A DNA stretch of 64,000 nt from Fluviicola sp. (GCF_029266855.1 NZ_JAQSWB010000004.1:1-64000); one strand, 5' to 3'. Positions 17,960-27,228 are shown, counted from the stretch's first letter. The notes: a model not told the origin generated them from the sequence alone. Numbers and translations are program-made.

Positions 17960-18944
17960 GATTCAAATGCTTCCAGATCAGATCCTTCAATTCCGTTAAT
18001 CCTTGCTGGGCAACAGAAGATATAAAGACATACGGTATTTTCGGTAAATCTTTACTAATCGCCTCTTTCAATTCATCATCCAGCATGTCTGATTTTGAAA
18101 TTGCCAGCAAACGTTCTTTATGCAGTAATTCCGGGTTGTATTGTTTCAACTCGTTCAGCAGAAGTTTATATTCCGCATGAATATCGTCTGCATCCGCAGG
18201 AATCATGAAGAGCAAACAGGAATTGCGTTCAATGTGACGCAAAAATCGCAAGCCCAATCCCTTTCCTTCGTGAGCTCCTTCAATAATTCCGGGAATATCA
18301 GCCATTACAAACGAACGGTAATCGCGGTATTTCACAATCCCCAAATTGGGGCGAAGAGTTGTAAAAGGATAATCTCCGATTTCCGGTTTGGCTGAAGATA
18401 ATACGGAAAGCAGGGTGCTTTTTCCTGCATTTGGTTTTCCAACCAAACCGATATCCGCAAGGATCTTCATTTCCAGAACCATCCAGCTTTCTTTTCCGGG
18501 TTCTCCGGGTTGCGCAAAACGAGGTGTCTGGTAGGTCGACGATTTGAAATGATCGTTTCCTAAACCTCCCCGTCCGCCCGGAACCAGGATTTTTTCCTCT
18601 CCGTCTTCCGTAATTTCAAAGAGCACTTCTCCGGTCTCAGCATCTTTTGCTAAGGTTCCAAGAGGAACTTCAATGTATTTATCTTCTCCCTGGGATCCTT
18701 TTTGCAATTGACCGGAACCATGTTCTCCATGACCGGCTTTCAGGTGTTTTTGAAACTTCAAATGGAGTAAGGTCCACAATTGCTTATTTCCGCGAAGTAT
18801 AATATGACCACCACGTCCTCCATCACCTCCATCCGGACCTCCCTGCGGGATATACTTTTCGCGTCGAAAATGTGCTGAACCACCACCTCCGTTCCCGGAA
18901 GTACAATGAATTTTTACATAATCAACGAAGTTATCAGATGCCAT
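17952..18944 (-). CDS. obgE: GTPase Obg/CgtA
   Basis: 330 residues, the length of Obg forms with little C-terminal extension. The N-terminal Obg fold (1-158) is glycine-rich: '[17 protein letters not shown]', '[13 protein letters not shown]'. The G domain carries G1 '[12 protein letters not shown]', G3 '[19 protein letters not shown]' and G4 'ISKSD'. Obg binds the 50S subunit and links ribosome assembly to the stringent response. The start [14 protein letters not shown] is typical. The 188-bp gap to adk holds a weak hairpin terminator for adk (19086-19110) and no strong promoter box; TACTATTG (near 18977-18984, minus strand) is a possible one-mismatch box. Confidence 0.96.
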   Translation of the reverse strand: MASDNFVDYVKIHCTSGNGGGGSAHFRREKYIPQGGPDGGDGGRGGHIILRGNKQLWTLLHLKFQKHLKAGHGEHGSGQLQKGSQGEDKYIEVPLGTLAKDAETGEVLFEITEDGEEKILVPGGRGGLGNDHFKSSTYQTPRFAQPGEPGKESWMVLEMKILADIGLVGKPNAGKSTLLSVLSSAKPEIGDYPFTTLRPNLGIVKYRDYRSFVMADIPGIIEGAHEGKGLGLRFLRHIERNSCLLFMIPADADDIHAEYKLLLNELKQYNPELLHKERLLAISKSDMLDDELKEAISKDLPKIPYVFISSVAQQGLTELKDLIWKHLNHV

Positions 18945-19085
18945 ATTTATTAGTTATTTAGTGAACAGGCACCAGGCAATAGTACCAACCTGTTCGAACA
19001 AAGTTCCAAAATAGTTCAGAGAGTTCAGGTTTTGAACTGTTAAACTATTTAAACCTTCTTAAAACGAAACTTCATTAGACTTGAA

Positions 19086-19110
19086 AACCGCACTCTGTTC
19101 GAATGCGGTT
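19086..19110 (-). terminator. Possible weak terminator after hpt-adk
   Basis: AACCGCA and TGCGGTT form a 7-bp stem with an 11-nt loop, followed on the minus strand by TTC. It lies 22 bp beyond the adk stop codon. The T-run is very short. Confidence 0.4.
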
Positions 19111-19132
19111 AACGTTTAATGTTGTTCCTGTA

Positions 19133-19705
19133 TTAATTATTATCTATTGCAGCATACAGCCTGTCTGAAATATCATCGATACTTCCTATACCATCTACCG
19201 CAATGTATTTATCTTGTTTTTCGTAGTAATCTTTTACCGGTGCTGTTTCGTTTTTGTAAACATTAATCCGGTTTTGGATCACTTCCGGATCTGCATCATC
19301 CGGTCTTCCACTTACCTCTGCACGTTTCTTCAGACGCTCGCGAAGCTCTTCTTCTTTCACTTCCAAACCAACCATCATAGTAATTTCCGTACCGATAGAA
19401 CTTAAAAAAGCATCCAGTGCCTGTGCCTGAGCGTTTGTTCTCGGGAATCCGTCAAAGATAAAGCCCTTTGCATTTTCATGCTTTAACACTTCACTTTTCA
19501 ACATGTTGATTGTAACCTCATCCGGTACTAAATTTCCCTGATCCATATAACTTTTTGCCAACAAACCCAATTCGGTTTCACCCTTGATGTTTGCACGGAA
19601 AATATCTCCTGTTGACAAATGCACCAGATTGTATTTTCCAATCAATCTTTCCGATTGTGTTCCTTTCCCTGCTCCAGGAGGGCCAAATAGTACGATGTTC
19701 AACAT
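19133..19705 (-). CDS. adk: Adenylate kinase
   Basis: 190 residues. Catalyses ATP + AMP = 2 ADP. The P-loop 'GPPGAGKGTQSERL' is at residues 7-20, the AMP-binding 'LSTGDIFRANI' and 'GFIFDGFPRT' follow, and the LID region 'RLKKRAEVSGRPDDAD' is the short form without zinc-binding cysteines. The ATG at 19705 is 22 bp after the hpt stop, so hpt and adk are probably co-transcribed, a sensible purine salvage/energy pairing. Confidence 0.97.
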   Translation of the reverse strand: MLNIVLFGPPGAGKGTQSERLIGKYNLVHLSTGDIFRANIKGETELGLLAKSYMDQGNLVPDEVTINMLKSEVLKHENAKGFIFDGFPRTNAQAQALDAFLSSIGTEITMMVGLEVKEEELRERLKKRAEVSGRPDDADPEVIQNRINVYKNETAPVKDYYEKQDKYIAVDGIGSIDDISDRLYAAIDNN

Positions 19706-19727
19706 ACGTTTTTCTTTTAATGGGATT

Positions 19728-20258
19728 TTACCCCTTTAGTTGATAAATGTGTTCGGTATTCCGCCCTAATTCATCGTAATCCAGGCCATAGCCTACTACG
19801 AATTTGTCAGGGATTGAAAAACCAATATATGTTGGGGTATGTGTTCCTTTAAATGCTTCAGGCTTAAATAATAAGGTTGCAATCTCCAAACTTGCCGGCT
19901 TTTCCACCGATAGTAAAGTAAAGAGTTTTTCCATTGTAATTCCCGTATCAACAATGTCTTCCAGGATAACAACATGCTTGTCTTTGACAGATGTGGTCAA
20001 ACCGATAACCTCATCAACACGTCCGGAAGAATGCATTCCCTGGTAACTGCTTACCTTTACAAAGGTAATTTCACAAGGAGCACGAAAGGATTTCATTAAA
20101 TCAGCTGCAAACATAAATGCTCCGTTCAAAACAGCAATAAACACGATTTCTTTTCCAGCGTAATCCTGCTCCAACCTTGCAGCTAAAGAGGCTATCTCTG
20201 CTTGAATTTTTTCTTTTCGGATAAAAATCTCAAATGTTTTATCGTTTAGCTGAAGCAC
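19728..20258 (-). CDS. hpt: Hypoxanthine phosphoribosyltransferase
   Basis: Salvages hypoxanthine or guanine with PRPP to give IMP or GMP. The PRPP-binding loop is 'VVILEDIVDTGITMEKL', and 'VGYGLDYDELGRN' is the family C-terminal signature. I prefer the GTG start at 20258 (VLQLNDKTFEIF, 176 aa). A longer frame from TTG at 20282 lies inside the TACTTTTG box (20280-20287) and would lack a leader. A start a few codons either side cannot be excluded. It is the first gene of the hpt-adk unit. Confidence 0.92.
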   Translation of the reverse strand: MLQLNDKTFEIFIRKEKIQAEIASLAARLEQDYAGKEIVFIAVLNGAFMFAADLMKSFRAPCEITFVKVSSYQGMHSSGRVDEVIGLTTSVKDKHVVILEDIVDTGITMEKLFTLLSVEKPASLEIATLLFKPEAFKGTHTPTYIGFSIPDKFVVGYGLDYDELGRNTEHIYQLKG

Positions 20259-20279
20259 TTTGTTCTCTAATTTTAAGGG

Positions 20280-20287
20280 CAAAAGTA
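20280..20287 (-). promoter_or_regulatory. Predicted -7 box TACTTTTG for hpt-adk
   Basis: Exact TAnnTTTG match (followed by C) on the minus strand, 21 nt before the GTG at 20258. It overlaps a TTG that would otherwise be taken as the start. Confidence 0.65.
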
Positions 20288-20365
20288 GGATTTTTAAGGG
20301 AATTATCGGCTTAAATCACAAAGAAATAGCTTGAACAGAATTATTTCGTTGAATCTAACGGAAAA

Positions 20366-20387
20366 ATAGTTGGTCAAAACCAACTAT
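20366..20387. promoter_or_regulatory. Inverted repeat overlapping the purK promoter, possible operator
   Basis: ATAGTTGGT and ACCAACTAT are perfect 9-bp arms around CAAA. The right arm overlaps the first three bases of the TATCTTTG box at 20385-20392, so a bound dimeric protein would block the promoter. The regulator is unknown. Confidence 0.5.
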
Positions 20388-20392
20388 CTTTG
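20385..20392 (+). promoter_or_regulatory. Predicted -7 box TATCTTTG for purK
   Basis: Exact match; only 5 nt separate it from the ATG at 20398. Transcription would start at or next to the start codon, predicting a leaderless mRNA. Confidence 0.7.
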
Positions 20393-20397
20393 TGCCC

Positions 20398-21543
20398 ATG
20401 AAAAAACAATGGAACGGAAACTCATATAAGGTTGGAATGCTGGGTGGTGGTCAATTGGGCCGCATGTTTATCCAGGAAGCACTTAATTATGATGTTCATG
20501 TCCATTGCCTGGATCCGGATTCAGATGCGCCATGCAGATACCTGGCAACTTCTTTTCAACACGGTTCATTACAGGACTACGAAACGGTTGTCCAATTCGG
20601 AAGCGATAAGGATGTTGTTACCGTAGAAATAGAACATGTGAATGTAGATGCGCTGTACACTTTGGAAAACAAGGGAGTAAAAGTGTTCCCTCAACCTGCC
20701 GTATTAGCAATTGTACAGGATAAAGGCCTGCAAAAAGAATTTTATCGGGAAAACAATCTTCCCACTGCCGATTTCACTTTGGTAAGCGGGAAAGAAGAAT
20801 TGATTTCCAAAAACATCCCGTTTCCATACGTGTTGAAATGGCGCAAAGGCGGATATGACGGAAAAGGTGTTCAGATCATGAGATCTGCTGCAGACCTCGA
20901 TAATTTGACCGATACCCCGTTTGTAGTTGAACAACTGGTTCCTTTCACGAAAGAGTTAGCGGTGATCGTTGCACGAAATGAGCAGGGAGAAAGTGTCGTA
21001 TATCCAACAGTTGAATGCGAGTTCAGCCCGGTTGCAAACCTGGTCGAATTCCTGTTCTCACCGGCTGATATCTCCGCAGAAGTAGAGAAAAAAGCCCGGG
21101 AGATTGCTCTCCATGTCATCGAATCACTAAAAATGGTCGGAATCCTGGCAGTGGAGCTTTTCCTGACCGCAGACAATGAGATCCTAATTAACGAAATAGC
21201 ACCCAGACCTCACAATAGCGGACACCATACAATCGAATGCTGTTACACCTCTCAATTCGAACAGCATCTGAGAAGTATTGTGAATGCACCCTTGGGTTCT
21301 ACAAAACTGATCACACCCGGTGTCATGATCAATTTACTTGGAGAACCCGGTTTTGAGGGAACCGCCAAATACGAAAACCTGGAAAAAATCATTTCACAGG
21401 AAGGAGTGAGTGTTCATCTTTACGGAAAACAAACAACCAAACCTTTTCGAAAAATGGGACATGTTACCATTTACGGTCCGCACCTGGAAGAATTGAAAAC
21501 AACCGGAAGAATGGTAGCTAAAGAATTAAAAATCAAAGCATAA
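20398..21543 (+). CDS. purK: N5-carboxyaminoimidazole ribonucleotide synthase PurK
   Basis: 381 residues from ATG at 20398. Uses ATP and bicarbonate to turn AIR into N5-CAIR, the substrate of PurE. 'VGMLGGGQLGRMFIQEA' near the N-terminus is the family signature. The ATP-grasp core includes 'YVLKWRKGGYDGKGVQI', 'NEIAPRPHNSGHHTIE' and 'MINLLGEPG'. A GTG at 20392 in the same frame is the last base of the promoter box plus two bases and is rejected. The promoter carries an inverted repeat (20366-20387) that may be an operator. The gene is divergent from hpt. Confidence 0.96.
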   Translation: MKKQWNGNSYKVGMLGGGQLGRMFIQEALNYDVHVHCLDPDSDAPCRYLATSFQHGSLQDYETVVQFGSDKDVVTVEIEHVNVDALYTLENKGVKVFPQPAVLAIVQDKGLQKEFYRENNLPTADFTLVSGKEELISKNIPFPYVLKWRKGGYDGKGVQIMRSAADLDNLTDTPFVVEQLVPFTKELAVIVARNEQGESVVYPTVECEFSPVANLVEFLFSPADISAEVEKKAREIALHVIESLKMVGILAVELFLTADNEILINEIAPRPHNSGHHTIECCYTSQFEQHLRSIVNAPLGSTKLITPGVMINLLGEPGFEGTAKYENLEKIISQEGVSVHLYGKQTTKPFRKMGHVTIYGPHLEELKTTGRMVAKELKIKA

Positions 21544-21567
21544 ATCATTTTATTCTCCCAGAATTAC

Positions 21568-21575
21568 TACTTTTG
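21568..21575 (+). promoter_or_regulatory. Predicted -7 box TACTTTTG for the 21595 gene
   Basis: Exact TAnnTTTG match in the 51-bp gap after purK, 19 nt before the TTG start. It suggests that this gene is transcribed independently. Confidence 0.6.
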
Positions 21576-21594
21576 AACCACCATTTAAGAAACT

Positions 21595-24500
21595 TTGAAA
21601 CTACGCATTGTTATTTTCTTACTCTCAGTATTTGTATTGAGCCAACAGCTTAATGCTCAGCTGTATACATTTCAAAAATTCGGTCACCAGGATGGTTTGA
21701 AAATAACAACCACGCTTACCACTACTCAGGATGACCTCGGACATTTGCTTATCGGGACGGATGGAAATGGAATTGTCCGCTTTAACGGGACTACTTTCGA
21801 GTCGATTCACGGATCCAAAGGCCTCGACCAACCTTATCATGTTACCGGAATTTCGATTGTAAACGGGGAAATTTATTTTACAACCCTCTATGCAGGAATC
21901 CTAAATTATTACAATAACGGAATCCATACATTTTATAAGATAAACCCCAACCTCGAAGGCTCTGCTCTCAGAATCGGTAAATGTCAGAATAAGCTTGCCA
22001 TTATTACAAATAATTCCATTATCGTAACGGATTTAAATGGCAAACTGCTTTTAAAGAAATCCTATCTGTCCAGGTATATCAGTAAATGCGTTCAATTACT
22101 GGAGACCCCTTACGGAAGTATTTTGATCACCGATAAAGATTCCTATTTCATCAGCTCAACCGAAATAACACCTTTGAGTAAGTGGCTTAACTCCCCCAAA
22201 GTAGATTTCAAACTGGCTTCCTATTATCAAAAAAAACTGGTTCTGTTTGATGAAAAAGGGAAAAACAAATACACTTATTACTTTTCCAACAATGGACATG
22301 TTTTCAGACAAACCAAAGAAGAAACCGGGTTTGAATTCTCACTGAATCCAATCCAAAATGCTTATTCAAAAAACAATCACATTTTATTCAACGATTCCGA
22401 TAATCAGTTGTTTTCAATTCAAGATGGCAACCTTAAAAGAATTGCACGGAATTACGACCAGGACCTTGGCGGTATTTACCATCTTTTCATTGATAAATCA
22501 GGAGATTACTGGGTAAACACATCACAGGGGATCGTCAAAATAAGCATAGAACCATTCACAAAAGTGAAACTCGACCCCATTTTCGAGGATCATTTGATTC
22601 TTCGGATTTTCCGCACCAGGAACAATGAATTCCTGTTGGGAAACGGAAAAAATGAATTGTACTACGGACCACTGTACTCTAGCGATTTCAAACGGAAGAT
22701 CAATTTTCGGGCGACTCATATTTTAGAATGCCCGATGGGTACGATCATTTGTGCTGAAACCGGAATCTATGAATTAAAAAGTGGCTCGATCAGGGCAACT
22801 TCTATTCCCAATCAAAAAGGCGAACAGATCAAATTTGCCATTTGGGACGGAGAAAAACTGTGGTTTGCACCGGTTGGAAAAGGCCTTTATTCTTACGATC
22901 CAAAACTTAGGACCTCCCAAAAATTAAAAATGAACTCATCCGCGGATTATTATTACTGCGGACAAAGATCTGCCGACGGGAAGTTCATTTATTTCGGCAC
23001 CAATGAAGGAATCGAAAAATTAGACCTTGCCACAAACCGAATCAGTAAGCTCAAACGATTTAATATCATTGGGGCATATGCAGGTAACTCTACCATGGAT
23101 ATGTATGGAAATCTGTGGTTTACTTTAGATCGCGGGATTGCCGGAATTGACCGGGAACATCGCCTGATAGTGATCGATGACAAGAAATTCCTCCCTTCTT
23201 ACCTGTTCTATACGCTTTCATCAGATAAGCTCGGAAACCTGATTTTAGGGACCAATTTGGGAATTCATATTCTCAAAATGAACAAAGAGGGAAAAGTTGT
23301 CCACCATAAAAACTACAATGAAAAGAATGGTTTCATGGGGTATGAAACCAATATGCGGGCAGTCTTCCAGGATGGAAACAAATCATTTGTCGGAACATCC
23401 GAAGGTTTATTTTTGATCAATACTGAAATCTTAAAAAATTATCCCGTCCCCCCAAAACCGATCATCATTAAGGGCCGCCTGTTCCAAAACGGCGTGATTC
23501 GCGATGTAGATCAAGGAAAATACCTAACCTTCAAAACCATTTTATCCAAAAACAGTGGGCTGGAATACTATTATAAAATCAGTGGATACCACAAATTTTG
23601 GATCAAACTCAATAGTTCTGGTGAAATGAAAATGCCTGAGCTGGAAAATGGTTCGTACCAATTGGAAGTGAAATCAACTTTTGACGGAATCAACTTTTCC
23701 GAAATCTCGAACTACCCCATCCTGATTCACAACCCTATCTGGCAATCCAAGTGGTTTATTGTGATTATCATCTTATTCCTGGGATTATTAAATATCGGTT
23801 ACCTGGAATGGACACGGACCGGAATGCGGATCAATCTCTATGAGATAAGTTACAATTCACTGGATGCGAGATTCGTTCCCAAATTACTATTGTTCGGTGC
23901 GATCAGCAATTCATTGGTTGGGCTGATCATCCATTATTTCGTAGACAAGGGACTCGGTAACATGACCATTAACCTGGTCGCCAGTTCGGTTCTTCTTATC
24001 GGTTATTTTATTCATAAGATTTCGGGGCGCAGAAATCGTCTGGATACGATCAATAATTTAAGTTTGTACCTATCTCTTATGGTATTGTTCGTGCAGTTTT
24101 TCTATCTGCTCTTCATAACCAATATACATCCTTATCCAATCATTGCAATTACGCTTATCTCCAGCGCTTTGCCTTATATGCTGAACACGATCCGTTCAAT
24201 CATAATTATATGCCTGCTGGAGATCTTTGTTTCCGTCCTGATGCTAATCTGGATTGAAAACCCGGTTTACGACAGTGTCCTGTTTATTCTGACGATCGGT
24301 GTTTCTTCTGCGCTGACCGTAATGGTTACCTATTTGAGAAACGATTCCCTGGAGAAGTTGTTTTTCGTCAGTAACATTTTGAACAAGGGAAACATGATGG
24401 CGATCTCTTTTGATCAAAAGGGCATTATTACTTACTGCAGTAAAAACCTGTCAACTTTACTTCATATCGATTCAAATATGATCGTCGGGAAATCCCTGTC

Positions 24501-25854
24501 TACTCTGAATCCAATTGTTGTCTCTGCCGAAATGCGTGAGTTTTCGCTGGGAAATGAATTTTCAGACGGAAAAATATTCCTGGTCCCTATGTATAACAAA
24601 AAAGGGGAAGTTGTTTGGATCGAGTGGTCCTGCAAATATTTCTCTGACTCTGTTCGGGTCATCATGGGGCAAGATGTGACAGAAAAACTGACACTGACAA
24701 CCAATTATCAATCACTGGTAGAAAATGCACATGATATGATCTTCAATACAGATATCGATGGAAACTTCACCTATCTGAATGAAATGAGCAGCAGGACTTT
24801 TGGCTACAAGAATGAAAACCTGGTAGGAAAAGATTCTGTTACTATCGTTCACCCGGACTACCGGGACATCGTCAAGGATTTCTTCCGTAATCAGATCATT
24901 AACCGCATCCAAAACACCTACCTGGAATTCCCGATCCGCACGAAAGAAGGACGAATTATCTGGCTGGGGCAAAACGCATCCATCGTATTTGAACCCGGTT
25001 CCCGGAAAAGGATTATCGGGTTTACAGCTTTGGCAAGAGACATTACGGAGAAAAGGGCCAATGAATTGTTGATCGAACAACAAAACAAGGACATTACTTC
25101 CAGTATCAATTCGGCAAAACGCATCCAATACAGTTTGCTTCCGAAGGCTTCCGAGATCGGGAGTCACTTTGAAGATTATTTTGTGATCTTCAAACCGAAA
25201 GACATTGTCAGCGGAGACTTTTACTGGACACACCGCATCGGAGACAAGTTGATCCTTGTTCTTGCGGATTGCACAGGACACGGTGTTCCCGGGGCTTTCA
25301 TGACCATTCTTGGAATCAACCTGCTGAATCAATTGGTAATCGAACGGAAAATTGATGACCCGGCAGAAATTCTGAACGGCCTGAATAATGAACTACACAA
25401 ATTACTGCATCATGGTGCCAATTCCCTGACTACAGAAGGGATGGACGCATTAGTGACCGTCTTTGAAGGTGATTCCATTGAATTTGCAACTAGTGGAGTT
25501 GCCCTGATTCACATTCACGAAGAAGATTTTATGCTCTACCGGTCTACCAAAAAAGAAAGCGAAACAGAAATATTGATTTATGAAAACAGGCAGATTTCAC
25601 TTGCAGACAGTGACCAGCTTTATTTGATTACGGATGGTTTCCAAAAACAGTTCGGATCGATCCGGAACAAAAAGTTCTCTTTCAAACGAATCCGGGAGCT
25701 CCTGGAAAAGATCAAAGTTGAATCCATGCCGCTGCAAAAGAAATACTTTGAGAATGCTTGGTCGAATTGGTCTGAAGGTCATGAACAGACAGACGACATT
25801 ACAATTATTGGTTTGAAAAAATACCGGTCGAAAGAGTCATGTGAAGAAGTTTAA
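21595..25854 (+). CDS. Multi-domain sensor: propeller, seven TM helices, two PAS, SpoIIE phosphatase
   Basis: 1419 residues from a TTG start (MKLRIVIFLLSVFVLSQQLNAQ signal peptide). Residues about 23-620 form a two-component-regulator-type propeller with repeated 'DxxGxxWxxT...GI' blades. About 625-715 is a Y_Y_Y-like beta domain ('LEYYYKISGYHKFW'). A single membrane helix (about 720-740) is followed by six more (about 760-920), an unusual 7TM arrangement. Two PAS-like domains follow (about 930-1030 and 1035-1155; 'MIFNTDIDGNFTYLNEMSSR'). Then come the linker 'KDITSSINSAKRIQYSLLPK' and a SpoIIE phosphatase domain with 'DIVSGDFYW', 'LADCTGHGVPGAFMT', 'YLITDGFQKQFG', 'TDDITIIG'. It probably converts a periplasmic or membrane signal into protein dephosphorylation. 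Partner unknown. Confidence 0.85.
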   Translation: MKLRIVIFLLSVFVLSQQLNAQLYTFQKFGHQDGLKITTTLTTTQDDLGHLLIGTDGNGIVRFNGTTFESIHGSKGLDQPYHVTGISIVNGEIYFTTLYAGILNYYNNGIHTFYKINPNLEGSALRIGKCQNKLAIITNNSIIVTDLNGKLLLKKSYLSRYISKCVQLLETPYGSILITDKDSYFISSTEITPLSKWLNSPKVDFKLASYYQKKLVLFDEKGKNKYTYYFSNNGHVFRQTKEETGFEFSLNPIQNAYSKNNHILFNDSDNQLFSIQDGNLKRIARNYDQDLGGIYHLFIDKSGDYWVNTSQGIVKISIEPFTKVKLDPIFEDHLILRIFRTRNNEFLLGNGKNELYYGPLYSSDFKRKINFRATHILECPMGTIICAETGIYELKSGSIRATSIPNQKGEQIKFAIWDGEKLWFAPVGKGLYSYDPKLRTSQKLKMNSSADYYYCGQRSADGKFIYFGTNEGIEKLDLATNRISKLKRFNIIGAYAGNSTMDMYGNLWFTLDRGIAGIDREHRLIVIDDKKFLPSYLFYTLSSDKLGNLILGTNLGIHILKMNKEGKVVHHKNYNEKNGFMGYETNMRAVFQDGNKSFVGTSEGLFLINTEILKNYPVPPKPIIIKGRLFQNGVIRDVDQGKYLTFKTILSKNSGLEYYYKISGYHKFWIKLNSSGEMKMPELENGSYQLEVKSTFDGINFSEISNYPILIHNPIWQSKWFIVIIILFLGLLNIGYLEWTRTGMRINLYEISYNSLDARFVPKLLLFGAISNSLVGLIIHYFVDKGLGNMTINLVASSVLLIGYFIHKISGRRNRLDTINNLSLYLSLMVLFVQFFYLLFITNIHPYPIIAITLISSALPYMLNTIRSIIIICLLEIFVSVLMLIWIENPVYDSVLFILTIGVSSALTVMVTYLRNDSLEKLFFVSNILNKGNMMAISFDQKGIITYCSKNLSTLLHIDSNMIVGKSLSTLNPIVVSAEMREFSLGNEFSDGKIFLVPMYNKKGEVVWIEWSCKYFSDSVRVIMGQDVTEKLTLTTNYQSLVENAHDMIFNTDIDGNFTYLNEMSSRTFGYKNENLVGKDSVTIVHPDYRDIVKDFFRNQIINRIQNTYLEFPIRTKEGRIIWLGQNASIVFEPGSRKRIIGFTALARDITEKRANELLIEQQNKDITSSINSAKRIQYSLLPKASEIGSHFEDYFVIFKPKDIVSGDFYWTHRIGDKLILVLADCTGHGVPGAFMTILGINLLNQLVIERKIDDPAEILNGLNNELHKLLHHGANSLTTEGMDALVTVFEGDSIEFATSGVALIHIHEEDFMLYRSTKKESETEILIYENRQISLADSDQLYLITDGFQKQFGSIRNKKFSFKRIRELLEKIKVESMPLQKKYFENAWSNWSEGHEQTDDITIIGLKKYRSKESCEEV

Positions 25855-25899
25855 ACCCCGCTGTTTTTCAAGTATCAATCAGTTAGTTCACACCAATCT

Positions 25900-25989
25900 C
25901 TGTAAACCATTTAGTTAACTTGCTAACTATCTGGCATTAATTCACTGAAATACAATTCTTTAGCTCAAAACTGTAAACCATTTAGTTAA
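25900..25989. repeat. 19-bp direct repeat in a convergent intergenic region
   Basis: CTGTAAACCATTTAGTTAA occurs at 25900-25918 and again at 25971-25989, 71 bp apart. The first copy overlaps an inverted repeat TAGTTA-N6-TAACTA (25912-25929). Both flanking genes end here, so a promoter role is unlikely. Confidence 0.6.
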
Positions 25990-26010
25990 TTCGTTCACAA
26001 TGACGCTCGA

Positions 26011-27228
26011 TTATATCTCGTCGATGGTTCTCCTCACCAAATAACGCACCGGAAAATAAGCCGACAGAATACTTAAAATAGCCACCGTCCCGAAGATAAA
26101 CAGCACATCTTTAACCTGTAGAATGATTGGGAATGCTTCTCCGTCTGAATTCGGCATCTGCAATAATCCATATTGAACCTGGAGCAAACAAACTCCAACT
26201 CCCAGGATCAATCCGATGACAATTCCTTTAAAAGCAATTAAAATTCCTTCAAAAAAGAAGATCTGAAAAATAAATTGTTTGGTAGCACCAAAACGTTCCA
26301 TCGTTTCTATGTTGTCTTTTTTCTCAATGAACAACATATTCAGCGAAGCAACCAGGTTAAATGCTGCCAGTACGAAAATGAAAAGCAAGATTAGAACCAC
26401 GATTTTCTTTTCACTTTCACTCGTTTTGAAAATTAATTCATTCTTTTCAGCAGCGGTTTTTATCTTAAAATTCTTTCCGAATCTGGCAATAAGAACTTCT
26501 TTAACACTTTCAACCTGTTCCTTATTCGCATGGAAATAAATTGCAGTAATATCGGTCCCATAATTCAGCTGAATTTCCGCATAATTGATCGGAACCAATA
26601 GATCTGAAGCATTTACATCTTTATTGTAATTCATTCTCCCCACTACTTTCAATGGAGAAACTTTGAAAGGACTTTTCAAACGGGCCATGGAAGCATCTCT
26701 CAACGGTGTATATAAAGTCAACTCTTCGTAGCCGTCCAATTCCGAAATGTACCCGTCGATCTTATCCAGCAAGCTTGCACCGATGACTGCAGTTGGTTCC
26801 CCGTTTTCTTCCAAATAAGGATAACCGTCAACCATGTGTTTGTCCAGGTTACAGGCTTCGACAAATGAATAATCCACACCCACCATGCGGGCATTTACCC
26901 ATTTTTTTCCATGCTTAATAATTACGGTTTCTTCAATAGCTTTGGACAATGAAATTACACCGGGAATTTTACGAAGATCACTCAGATTTACAGTCGTGGA
27001 ATCAAATGTTTTCCCTTCCAGTGAACGCATGGTAACTGTAGGATCATAGTCGGAATACAACTTGGAAACCATTTGTTCAATTCCATTAAAGGCAGACAAA
27101 ATAATCACCAATGCAGCTGTAATAACTGCAATTCCCACAACGGAAATCCGTGTAATCCAATTTACAAGATTGCGCTGTTTCCTGGTATACCGAAGGTATC
27201 TTCTCGCTATGAAAAATGAAACCTTAAT
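26011..27228 (-). CDS. LolC/LolE-type ABC transporter permease, probable ATT start codon
   Basis: FtsX-family permease that most likely helps release lipoproteins from the inner membrane; no LolD ATPase is nearby. The N-terminal helix is 'ISVVGIAVITAALVIILSAF', then a large periplasmic MacB-type domain (about 70-260), then three C-terminal helices ('KIVVLILLFIFVLAAFNLVA', 'IFFFEGILIAFKGIVIGLIL', 'VLFIFGTVAILSILSAYFPV'). The frame is open upstream of a GTG at 27138, and the upstream codons read K-V-S-F-F-I-A-R-R-Y-L, exactly where family members begin MKxSFFIARRY. The only codon available for that Met is ATT at 27228, overlapping the rbfA stop (ATTAA). The product would be 405 aa. Coupled to rbfA. 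If ATT is not used, translation would start at the GTG and lose the N-terminal segment. Confidence 0.82.
   Translation of the reverse strand: MKVSFFIARRYLRYTRKQRNLVNWITRISVVGIAVITAALVIILSAFNGIEQMVSKLYSDYDPTVTMRSLEGKTFDSTTVNLSDLRKIPGVISLSKAIEETVIIKHGKKWVNARMVGVDYSFVEACNLDKHMVDGYPYLEENGEPTAVIGASLLDKIDGYISELDGYEELTLYTPLRDASMARLKSPFKVSPLKVVGRMNYNKDVNASDLLVPINYAEIQLNYGTDITAIYFHANKEQVESVKEVLIARFGKNFKIKTAAEKNELIFKTSESEKKIVVLILLFIFVLAAFNLVASLNMLFIEKKDNIETMERFGATKQFIFQIFFFEGILIAFKGIVIGLILGVGVCLLQVQYGLLQMPNSDGEAFPIILQVKDVLFIFGTVAILSILSAYFPVRYLVRRTIDEI

Noticed and set aside
24712-25332. 206-codon minus-strand frame
   Set aside because: It lies entirely antisense to the PAS/SpoIIE part of the 21595 gene, with no signal peptide, domain or promoter box.
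25912-25929. Operator for an HxlR-type regulator (TAGTTA-N6-TAACTA)
   Set aside because: There is no promoter or regulator nearby; the site lies between the 3' ends of two genes. It is kept only as an unexplained repeat.
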